In this document: positions 1 to 4,847 of the stretch, in pieces
How positions within the stretch are numbered: position 1 is the first letter of the stretch
Layout of the letters: the number at the start of each line of letters is the position of its first letter
Assembly: GCA_001303665.1 (NCBI GenBank)
Contig: LJUF01000205.1
Span: forward strand, 1-8,448
Length of the DNA stretch: 8,448 bases
Source: Phycisphaerae bacterium SM23_33
GTDB taxonomy: Bacteria > Planctomycetota > Phycisphaerae > SM23-33
Direction: 5' to 3'
Translations under genes and position numbers: made by a program
The notes under the pieces: generated by a model
Told to the model about the DNA's origin: nothing
The model's database searches: none
The model's input: the letters and a program-made list of their open reading frames with translations, nothing else

Positions 1-290
1 AGGCCTCTTCATTCAACGGGTTGCCGCGCAGGTCCAGGACGAGCAGGCTGGTCAAACCCGCCAAGGCCGAGATGTCGGCAATCCGGTTGTTCGCCAGCCA
101 CAGGGCCTGGAGCTTGGTGAGCGCTGGCAGCCAAGGGATGTCGTGGGCGGTATTGCAGGGCAAATATAGTCCCTAAGACTTGCAATGAGGCCAGGGCCGA
201 CACGCCGGGGATCTGGTTTTCCGAACCTTCAAGCCATTAGAGACCGGTGAAAACCGACACCAGCGACAGCTCGATAGTCAGATCTTTGCC
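1..290 (-). pseudogene. Decayed leucine-rich-repeat protein, partial at left edge
   Basis: Read on the minus strand, this stretch encodes recognisable leucine-rich repeats broken by frame changes. Positions 224-174 give SENQIPGVSALASLQVL. After a one-base excess in the GGG at 171-173 the frame changes, and from 169 to the window edge it reads LYLPCN, then LPALTKLQALWLANNRIADI, then SALAGLTSLLVLDLRGNPL. These fit the LxxLxxLxLxxNxI pattern of internalin-like LRRs. A second break lies near 225-239, where a TAA (237-239) precedes the SENQI segment and fragments FTGL and NGLKV lie in different frames. Intact relatives are typically protein-binding and often exported; no signal peptide or start is visible here. 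The gene ends left of the window, so its full length is unknown. Sequencing errors could also produce such shifts, but two independent ones within 70 bases favour decay. The exact right limit is uncertain. Confidence 0.7.
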
Positions 291-317
291 GGCCTGGGGC
301 AGCGCGGGCGGCCACCG

Positions 318-1160
318 TCAGGTGGGGTCCGTGAGCGTCTTCTTGCTGCGCGTGGCCTGGAGATCGCGCCGGGGCTGCCGGCCTTCCAGGCAGGCGAGGG
401 AGATCTCGATGACCTCGCGGGCCTCGTCGGGCGTCAGTGTGCCGACGGTCACCAGGTCGCAGTCGCGCAAGGTCGTCCACACGAACGGCAGCCCCACGTA
501 CGGCATCACCCGCCCGGCGGCCATGGGCTTGATGGTGGTGACGGGCTTCCTGGCCTCGTGGATGATCCGCCGGGCCCAGTCGATCTCGATGGGCATCAGG
601 AAGCCGGCGCAGTTGTACATGCAGATGTAGGAGGCGACGTCCAGCCCGGTGCGGTCGGCGGCGAGAATAACCTCCGGCAGGTGGGTGGACAGGCCGGGGA
701 TCATGCCGCGCTGGCGGATCATCTGGCAGAGCCGGTCCATGTGGCGGATGCTGCGGGTCAGGCCGTCGTAGAGGCGGTCGGTGACGGAGGTGTGTGGCCA
801 GCAGAAGGCGGCGCCGGCGGCGGCGGATTCGTCGAAGGCCCGGGCGGCGGCGTCGAGGTCCGGGCCGTCGGCATTGACCTCAAACCAGGGCGTGATGATC
901 CAGTGCATCTTCCTGCCGGCCCGCTGCTGGGCGTCGCTCAAGGCCTGGGCCATGAGGGGCGCCAGCGGCGACATGGTCACGTCCACGCCGGCGCGGAGGA
1001 AGACCTCCAGCACGTCGGCCACCCTCTTGGCCGTCTGGTATTCGACGTTCCAGCGGTGCCGGGCCTGCGTCTGGTGGGTATGCCCCAGCCACCAGTTGGA
1101 GCCGGCCACCAGCCGCGAAACGCTCACGCCGCCGATCTCGGTGCGGGGGAATTCACTCAT
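318..1160 (-). CDS. Aldo/keto-reductase-like TIM-barrel protein
   Basis: The protein has 280 residues when started at the ATG at 1160, which has an AGGAG (1168-1172) seven bases upstream; a longer open frame to 1556 lacks comparable support. The N-terminus GGVSVSRLVAGSNWWLG (10-26) resembles the first strand of aldo/keto reductases. The C-terminal half also has the AKR-like barrel layout: IPGLSTHLPEVI (154-165), YICMYN (178-183), TTIKPMAAGR (208-217), and CDLVTVGTLTPDEAREVIEI (234-253). No signal peptide or membrane segment is seen, so it is probably cytosolic. The Asp-Tyr-Lys-His tetrad of true AKRs is not recognisable: the expected D-x-A-x-x-Y region reads GVDVTMSPLAP (58-68). It may therefore not be an NADPH-dependent reductase, and no substrate can be assigned. 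It is a single-gene unit, divergent from the DUF2617-like gene. The fold assignment is moderately sure; the function is open. Confidence 0.75.
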   Translation of the reverse strand: MSEFPRTEIGGVSVSRLVAGSNWWLGHTHQTQARHRWNVEYQTAKRVADVLEVFLRAGVDVTMSPLAPLMAQALSDAQQRAGRKMHWIITPWFEVNADGPDLDAAARAFDESAAAGAAFCWPHTSVTDRLYDGLTRSIRHMDRLCQMIRQRGMIPGLSTHLPEVILAADRTGLDVASYICMYNCAGFLMPIEIDWARRIIHEARKPVTTIKPMAAGRVMPYVGLPFVWTTLRDCDLVTVGTLTPDEAREVIEISLACLEGRQPRRDLQATRSKKTLTDPT

Positions 1161-1167
1161 CGAACCG

Positions 1168-1172
1168 CTCCT
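1168..1172 (-). promoter_or_regulatory. Ribosome-binding site of the AKR-like gene
   Basis: Minus-strand AGGAG lies seven bases before the ATG at 1160. It decides the start of the 280-residue protein in favour of upstream in-frame starts reaching to 1556. Confidence 0.75.
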
Positions 1173-1214
1173 GGAAAACCCGGCCTGCCCTTCGGGGCGG
1201 CACGGGACCGCTGC

Positions 1215-1220
1215 ATTATA
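1215..1220 (-). promoter_or_regulatory. Candidate -10 element of the AKR-like gene
   Basis: A perfect TATAAT on the minus strand lies 55 bases upstream of the ATG at 1160, in an otherwise very GC-rich region. No good -35 hexamer is seen 16-18 bases upstream. The surrounding ATTATAAT is self-complementary, so the plus strand also reads TATAAT (1217-1222). The minus orientation is preferred because a gene start follows it closely. Confidence 0.5.
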
Positions 1221-1450
1221 ATCAGGCCGGCGGGCGGAGTTCGTGCCCAAAAGCCCCAATTGCTTTCTGTTGCGCCAAGAGGCCCGAAGTGGCGGTGCCA
1301 AAAGGGGAAGCGAGCAGGTCCCGGCGTCGCGCGGAGGGGCGGGGGCGCACCCGGCCGGGCGAAGGCACAGGCCGCGGCCGGGCAGCCTCTCTGCAAGCGA
1401 CATCGGTCCGCATGCCCAGGGCGTCCTGGCCGGCGATCGCCGAAGCTTAC

Positions 1451-1478
1451 TTGCCCCACGGGCCGGGCCGGGTATAAT
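1451..1478 (+). promoter_or_regulatory. Sigma70-type promoter of the DUF2617-like gene
   Basis: TTGCCC (1451-1456) and a perfect TATAAT (1473-1478) are separated by 16 bases. Transcription would start near 1485, leaving a leader of about 20 bases before the ATG at 1504. An alternative in-frame ATG at 1477 overlaps the -10 box itself, which argues against it as the start. Confidence 0.7.
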
Positions 1479-1503
1479 GTGTTCGAAAGGCAAAGGCAGG
1501 CCG

Positions 1504-2046
1504 ATGGAAATCAGGCAGAAGAAGCAGGTTTCCGAGCTTCTGTTCATCGTGTACAACCGCGCCTTGCACCCGGAGCTGTTCGAGATCCGTCACGATCACC
1601 GGATCGTGAAAGACAAGTACGAGTCGCGGATCTGGGTGACGGGGCTGAGCCACGTCATCAGCTTCCACCGGGGGGAGGCGACCCTGTGCGAGGTGATCGC
1701 CGACACGTCGGCGATGCTGCCGCGGCGGGGCAAGCTGATCAGCCTGCCTTTCCGCGGCGAGAGGGACGAGGAGCTCAACCACGCCGAGGGCATCCATTAC
1801 CTGACCAGCTTCCAGGTGGAGACGTTGAGCCCGCGACTGTATGCCAAGGTCCATGGCGACCTGGCCGCGCACGCCGCCGACCACGGGCTGTTCGTGCCTT
1901 TCCCGGAGTGGGCCGGCGGCGGCCCAACGCCCTTCACGTATCTGGATTACGAAGCGAAGTTAAGCCAACTGCACGTCTTCGCCTACCACGCCTTCCCCGA
2001 CGAAATGACGCTGATCAAGACCCAGTCGATCTTCGAGGTCGCCTGA
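1504..2046 (+). CDS. DUF2617-like protein of unknown function
   Basis: The protein has 180 residues, probably cytosolic, with no signal peptide or membrane segment. I recognise the pattern of the DUF2617 family from its C-terminal half. An 'FQVETLSP' segment (103-110) precedes DHGLFVPFPEW (126-136), PFTYLDYE (143-150) and LHVFAYHAFPDEMTLIKTQS (156-175). These parallel the conserved V-E-L-S, F-P and W-H-A-Y-P blocks that I recall from actinobacterial members. The N-terminal half contains VTGLSHVISFHRGEATLCEV (45-64), which looks like strand-rich structure. The family has no established function and I infer none. The start at 1504 is chosen because the upstream ATG (1477) lies in the -10 box; the ribosome-binding site is weak (AAAGG-like). 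The gene is monocistronic and converges on the exported repeat protein 57 bases away, with no clear terminator between them. Confidence 0.72.
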   Translation: MEIRQKKQVSELLFIVYNRALHPELFEIRHDHRIVKDKYESRIWVTGLSHVISFHRGEATLCEVIADTSAMLPRRGKLISLPFRGERDEELNHAEGIHYLTSFQVETLSPRLYAKVHGDLAAHAADHGLFVPFPEWAGGGPTPFTYLDYEAKLSQLHVFAYHAFPDEMTLIKTQSIFEVA

Positions 2047-2103
2047 GCCGGTCAGCAGAACAGCCGCCTGGATCACAAGGCCAGAGGCCCGGGCGCGAAA
2101 AGC

Positions 2104-3072
2104 TCAATGACTTCCGGGCGCGGACTCACTCCGGCCGGCCGGTTGAGATTGTGCCCCGTGGACTTCCCGGGTGAGAAACTTTTCGAATTTCTCCGCCTGC
2201 TCTCCGGTCAGGACGTTCTGGCGGATCTCCTGGCGGGCGGCGCGCTGGATAGCAGATTCTTCGTGAACGTCCTTGGCCTGCTCGGTACGGGTGTAGGCAT
2301 CTCTGAGGATCTTTTCGGCCCGGGCGTTCTGCTCGCGCGGCAGCTCCATGAACTGCAGGGCATAGCGCATCCGCTGGAACTCAATCTCCCTGGCCAGCAG
2401 CCTGTCGAATCTCTCCGCCTGCTCCTTGGTGAGGACCTTGTCGCGGACCTCCTGGTGGGCGGCGCGCATGATTCCCAGCATTTCCTTGGGGTTCTTGGTC
2501 TGCTCGCTGCGGGCCCCGGCATCCTTGAGGATCTTTTCGTACCGGGTCTTCTGCTCGGCCGGCAGGTTCAGGCGGAGCAGGGCATGGGCCCTAGCCACCA
2601 ACTCGGCGTAGGCGCGGGCGCCTTCCTGCCTGGCCTGCTCGACAAAGGGCCTGATGGCTTCGCCGATGGCCTGATGCAGCTTCTGGCTCAGCTCCCGCTG
2701 CTGGGCCTGGAGCTTGGCCAGCTTCTCGCCCAGGGCCGTCCGCTGGTCGTCGCTGGCGGCACCGGCCAGTTGGGCGCGAAGGTCGTCCAGCTCCTTTTGG
2801 TGCTGCCTGATCCAGTTCTCAGCGGCCTGGTATTGCGCGTCGACGAGCTGCCGGAGCTGGGCTTGCTGCTCGGGGGTGAGGCTCAGGCTTAGCTGCTCCA
2901 GCAACTTGTCCCTGGCCGCAGCCCACGGCTGGCTGGCGGGGGCTGACTGCGGACGCCCGCCGGCGCTGAGCCGGTCAACCTCGCCGGGCGGGGCCGAGCC
3001 CGAATCCTGCCCCCCTGCCAACCCGCACAGCAGCGCCAACGCCACGACCGAACTCGCCTTTTGCATGCGCAT
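2104..3072 (-). CDS. Exported helical repeat protein, Spy/LTXXQ-like
   Basis: The protein has 322 residues and starts at the ATG at 3072, seven bases after an AAAGG in a purine-rich stretch. Residues 1-22 form a Sec signal peptide (basic MRMQK, hydrophobic core SSVVALALLCGLAG); the Cys at 16 is not in a canonical lipobox. A Pro/Ser/Gly-rich linker follows to about 50. The rest is highly charged, Gln-rich and almost certainly helical or coiled coil. LTPEQQ (65-70) recalls the LTxxQ motif of periplasmic Spy/CpxP-type proteins. Two tandem units of about 64 residues, spaced by 74, lie at 168-231 and 242-305. Shared blocks include LPxEQ, EKIL-DA, EQAK/EQTK, R-A-A-x-QE-R, and VLTKEQAERF versus VLTGEQAEKF. 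It may sense or chaperone envelope proteins, but this is inferred from motif and location only. It could equally be a lineage-specific structural protein. Confidence 0.8.
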   Translation of the reverse strand: MRMQKASSVVALALLCGLAGGQDSGSAPPGEVDRLSAGGRPQSAPASQPWAAARDKLLEQLSLSLTPEQQAQLRQLVDAQYQAAENWIRQHQKELDDLRAQLAGAASDDQRTALGEKLAKLQAQQRELSQKLHQAIGEAIRPFVEQARQEGARAYAELVARAHALLRLNLPAEQKTRYEKILKDAGARSEQTKNPKEMLGIMRAAHQEVRDKVLTKEQAERFDRLLAREIEFQRMRYALQFMELPREQNARAEKILRDAYTRTEQAKDVHEESAIQRAARQEIRQNVLTGEQAEKFEKFLTREVHGAQSQPAGRSESAPGSH

Positions 3073-3137
3073 CCGAGCCCCTTTCCTTCCCGGCCGGCGG
3101 GTTCATCCGGGATTTCCCAAGTGACCTCTCGCGGACG

Positions 3138-3152
3138 GCCGCCGTCGGCGGC
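3138..3152. repeat. Short perfect hairpin in the leader of the exported protein gene
   Basis: GCCGCC (3138-3143) and GGCGGC (3147-3152) flank a GTC triloop. If the promoter proposed at 3160-3187 is correct, the hairpin sits at the very 5' end of the minus-strand transcript, where it could stabilise the messenger. Such GC hairpins can arise by chance at this composition. Confidence 0.4.
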
Positions 3153-3159
3153 GTGCACG

Positions 3160-3187
3160 ATTACACGGGGCTCTGGGGTTTCGGCAA
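3160..3187 (-). promoter_or_regulatory. Candidate promoter of the exported helical protein gene
   Basis: On the minus strand, TTGCCG (3187-3182) and TGTAAT (3165-3160) are separated by 16 bases and match the sigma70 consensus at 4/6 and 5/6 positions. The -35 lies inside the left arm of the 12-bp inverted repeat. The leader would be about 80 bases long. Confidence 0.45.
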
Positions 3188-3223
3188 GCGAATTCCCGAT
3201 GTTCCAAACCTTTGCCGAAACCC
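3176..3223. repeat. Perfect 12-bp inverted repeat between divergent genes
   Basis: GGGTTTCGGCAA (3176-3187) and TTGCCGAAACCC (3212-3223) are exact reverse complements separated by 24 bases. The repeat lies between the divergently transcribed exported-protein gene and the KDPG aldolase gene. No T-run follows either arm, so it is unlikely to be a terminator. It could be two head-to-head binding sites for one regulator, or an RNA stem-loop. Confidence 0.65.
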
Positions 3224-3309
3224 ACGGCCGGGGCTTGAGCCGTCGCATGCGCTGGAGGATCGGCCGGAACAGGCCGCAGAGATGGGGCCAGCACCGACTT
3301 CGAATGCTG

Positions 3310-3338
3310 TTCAAACCTGGTTGCGGGTGAGTTAGAAT
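3310..3338 (+). promoter_or_regulatory. Candidate promoter of eda
   Basis: TTCAAA (3310-3315) and TAGAAT (3333-3338) are separated by 17 bases and match the sigma70 consensus at 4/6 and 5/6 positions. The leader to the ATG at 3395 would be about 50 bases. Confidence 0.5.
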
Positions 3339-3394
3339 CTCATTGGCGCGTGTGCATTTGCGGGGGGCGGTGCTGCCGGAATGCGAGGATGAGC

Positions 3395-4051
3395 ATGTGC
3401 CCGACAGAAGCTGCCGTTGAACGGCTGTGTGCGAAAGGGATCATCGCCGTGGTCCGGGCCGACAGCTCCGAGCAACTGCTCGACGTGGCCCGGGCCCTGC
3501 TGGCCGGGGGCGTGGACTGCATCGAGATCACGATGACCACGCCCGACGCCCTGCGCGTGATTGCCCGCTGCCGGCAGGTCTTCAGCGACGAGGCGCTGAT
3601 CGGCGTGGGCAGCGTGCTCAACGCCGACCTGGCCAACGCCGCCATTGCCGTCGGCGCTCAGTATGTGGTCTCGCCGATCTTCGACCCGGGAATCATTGAG
3701 GCCGCTCACGGCGCCGGCCTGCCGGCCGTGCCGGGGGCGTTCAGCCCCACCGAGATTCTGGCCGCGACGAATGCCGGGGCCGACCTGGTGAAGGTCTTCC
3801 CGGCCACCCGCCTGGGGCCGGGGTTCTTCCGGGACCTGCTGGCCCCCATGCCGCATCTGAAACTGACGCCCACCGGCGGGGTGAACCTGGACACGGCCGG
3901 TGATTTCATCCGGGCCGGGGCCGTGACGCTGGGCGTCGGCTCGGCCCTGGTGGACAAGAAGGCCATTCGCAGCGGCGACCTCGGCGTGATCGAAAAGCTT
4001 GCCGCCCAGTTCGTGCAGGCGGTGGCCGAAGCCAGGCAGCCGGCCCGGTAG
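3395..4051 (+). CDS. eda: KDPG/KHG aldolase (2-dehydro-3-deoxy-phosphogluconate aldolase)
   Basis: This class I aldolase cleaves 2-keto-3-deoxy-6-phosphogluconate to pyruvate and glyceraldehyde-3-phosphate in the cytosol (Entner-Doudoroff pathway and uronate catabolism). The protein has 218 residues, normal for the family. GIIAVVR (15-21) is the first barrel strand. IEITMTTP (43-50) carries the catalytic Glu44. IGVGSVLN (69-76) and QYVVSPIFDPGI (89-100) follow. AVPGAFSPTEI (111-121) precedes DLVKVFPA (130-137) with the Schiff-base Lys133. LTPTGGVN (157-164) and LGVGSALV (179-186) form the phosphate site. The ATG at 3395 is preferred because GAGG (3385-3388) lies six bases upstream; the ATG at 3389 would abut that site and adds only two residues. 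A role on the galactonate analogue (KDPGal) cannot be excluded by sequence alone. No edd or kinase gene is adjacent, so its precursor must be made elsewhere. Confidence 0.93.
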   Translation: MCPTEAAVERLCAKGIIAVVRADSSEQLLDVARALLAGGVDCIEITMTTPDALRVIARCRQVFSDEALIGVGSVLNADLANAAIAVGAQYVVSPIFDPGIIEAAHGAGLPAVPGAFSPTEILAATNAGADLVKVFPATRLGPGFFRDLLAPMPHLKLTPTGGVNLDTAGDFIRAGAVTLGVGSALVDKKAIRSGDLGVIEKLAAQFVQAVAEARQPAR

Positions 4052-4462
4052 GCCCATGGCACGGGGCAAGGGAGTGTAGGCAAAGCCAGGCCGGCAAGCC
4101 GGCGCGGGCGGGCGGCGGATCCGGCCGAGAACAAATTTTTCCTTGCAGTTGCCAGTACGACACGGGTAGATTGCATGGGTCATTTCGGGCGACGGCAGCA
4201 GGACGCGGGCTGAAAGCCATGCGTCGCTCTGTGATGAGTTGCCGGGGTGGCCGGGAACGGCCAGGGAAGGCGCGCACGGTCTTCTGCTCGCTCCGCCGCG
4301 TTTTTTGGGATTTTTTCGCCCGATGCCGTTGCGCCCGGGCCGTACAGGGAGGCCGACTCGTAAAGGGCGTTGGCGGCAAGGAAAGGGCGCCCCGCCCATC
4401 TGCGAAGTGCGCGGCGCGGGCGGTGAGATCGAGCAGGCGATAGTCAGTTGCGTGTCGGGTCT

Positions 4463-4484
4463 CCGCACAAAGCCAGTTGTGCGG
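4463..4484. repeat. 8-bp inverted repeat upstream of the HicB-like gene
   Basis: CCGCACAA (4463-4470) and TTGTGCGG (4477-4484) are exact reverse complements around a 6-base loop. The repeat ends four bases before the candidate -10 TACAAT (4488-4493). This position suits an operator, and antitoxins of the HicB type often repress their own genes, but this small protein shows no DNA-binding domain. Confidence 0.5.
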
Positions 4485-4487
4485 GCG

Positions 4488-4493
4488 TACAAT
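4488..4493 (+). promoter_or_regulatory. Candidate -10 element of the HicB-like gene
   Basis: TACAAT matches the -10 consensus at 5/6 positions and lies 67 bases before the ATG at 4560. No good -35 is seen: the expected position falls in the inverted repeat at 4463-4484. Confidence 0.4.
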
Positions 4494-4545
4494 TAGGTAA
4501 TTGGACCCCAGGAGAGTCCGGACGGAAGGTCAAGGCGTGGCGGCC

Positions 4546-4553
4546 AAAGGAGG
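4546..4553 (+). promoter_or_regulatory. Strong Shine-Dalgarno site of the HicB-like gene
   Basis: AAAGGAGG lies six bases before the ATG at 4560. It is the best ribosome-binding site in the window and confirms that this small gene is real. Confidence 0.85.
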
Positions 4554-4559
4554 CGCCAG

Positions 4560-4760
4560 ATGAAGCTCTGCATCCGAATGCGGCGGAACGAGCGCGGGGA
4601 ATTTACCGCTAGCTGCCCCTTGTTACCGGGGTGCATCTCCTCGGGTCGGACGGAGCAGCAAGCCAAGCAGAACCTGGAAGAGGCCATTCGAGGGTACCTG
4701 GCCAGCGTAAGCAATTTCGTGCCCGAACAGATTAACCAGGTGCTGGAGTATCAGGTCTGA
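4560..4760 (+). CDS. HicB-like (UPF0150) small protein, solitary
   Basis: The protein has 66 residues and matches the HicB-like antitoxin fold. A first strand MKLCIRMRRN (1-10) leads to a turn and the signature EFTASCPLLPGCISSGRT (14-31). An amphipathic helix TEQQAKQNLEEAIRGYLASV (31-50) follows, equivalent to the 'EEA..N..EAI..YL' helix of the family. The tail SNFVPEQINQVLEYQV lacks the ribbon-helix-helix or HTH domain of full-length HicB antitoxins. HicB proteins normally neutralise the RNase toxin HicA. No HicA-like gene (small, with a catalytic His and a double-stranded-RNA-binding-like fold) is seen on either side, so the protein may be an orphan with another role. Its own -10 element, ideal Shine-Dalgarno site and downstream terminator indicate a single-gene transcript. 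Confidence 0.82.
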   Translation: MKLCIRMRRNERGEFTASCPLLPGCISSGRTEQQAKQNLEEAIRGYLASVSNFVPEQINQVLEYQV

Positions 4761-4783
4761 GTGCCCGCCTCCGGGTTCGCATG

Positions 4784-4817
4784 AAAGGGCGAGTGCGTGC
4801 AGTACCGCCCTTTTTTT
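4784..4817 (+). terminator. Intrinsic terminator after the HicB-like gene
   Basis: AAAGGGCG (4784-4791) pairs with CGCCCTTT (4806-4813) around a 14-base loop, within a run of seven T (4811-4817). It lies 24 bases after the stop codon. The reverse orientation has only three T after the stem, so it should act mainly on plus-strand transcription and protect the convergent mannosidase gene. Confidence 0.85.
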
Positions 4818-4847
4818 GTTGCGCCGCGTCGGCCGGCCGCCGCGCTG

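Larger units (their letters stand above)
1161..1503. other. Divergent intergenic region
   Basis: This stretch of about 340 bases separates the AKR-like gene (minus) from the DUF2617-like gene (plus). It holds the two candidate promoters listed separately, one at each end. The middle (about 1230-1440) is GC-rich, and I see no gene, strong hairpin or repeat in it. Open frames crossing it on both strands lack ribosome-binding sites and protein-like composition. Confidence 0.6.
3073..3394. other. Divergent intergenic region
   Basis: This region of about 320 bases separates the exported helical protein gene (minus) from eda (plus). It contains the candidate promoters, the leader hairpin and the 12-bp inverted repeat listed separately. 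I see no credible gene inside it: frames crossing it lack a ribosome-binding site and read as arginine/proline-rich sequence. Confidence 0.6.
4052..4559. other. About 500 bases without a convincing gene
   Basis: The stretch starts with GC-rich inverted elements just after eda (GCCGGC at 4090-4095 and 4098-4103; GGCCGG at 4089-4094 pairing with CCGGCC at 4121-4126), then a T5 run (4136-4140). This could be a weak terminator. TTGCAG (4143-4148) and TAGATT (4167-4172), spaced 18, are promoter-like. Two T6 tracts (4301-4306 and 4311-4316) stand out against the GC background. Small open frames at 4171-4443 and 4239-4496 are rich in Arg/Gly/Pro, lack good ribosome-binding sites and resemble nothing I know. 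The right end holds the dyad, -10 and ribosome-binding site of the HicB-like gene. Confidence 0.5.

Noticed and set aside
558..2174. A 538-codon open frame on the plus strand crossing the AKR-like and DUF2617-like genes
   Set aside because: It is antisense to one recognised gene and out of frame with another, is low-complexity Gly/Ala/Arg/Val, has no known motif, and is expected from GC-rich codon bias.
2107..2892. A 261-codon plus-strand frame rich in Leu and Gly opposite the exported helical protein
   Set aside because: Its Leu-rich regularity is the reverse image of the Glu/Gln/Lys-rich helical repeats on the minus strand.
2889..3314. A 141-codon minus-strand frame overlapping the start of the exported protein gene
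   Set aside because: It overlaps the signal-peptide region of a better-supported gene in another frame and has no clear ribosome-binding site or family resemblance.
4089..4140. Possible intrinsic terminator after eda
   Set aside because: The 6-bp stems are alternative and imperfectly placed, and the T5 run follows after a 9-base gap rather than directly, so it is mentioned only in the intergenic note.
4171..4496. Small plus-strand frames upstream of the HicB-like gene as a possible HicA toxin
   Set aside because: Neither product shows the HicA size, the catalytic His context or the strand-helix pattern; both are Arg/Gly/Pro-rich.
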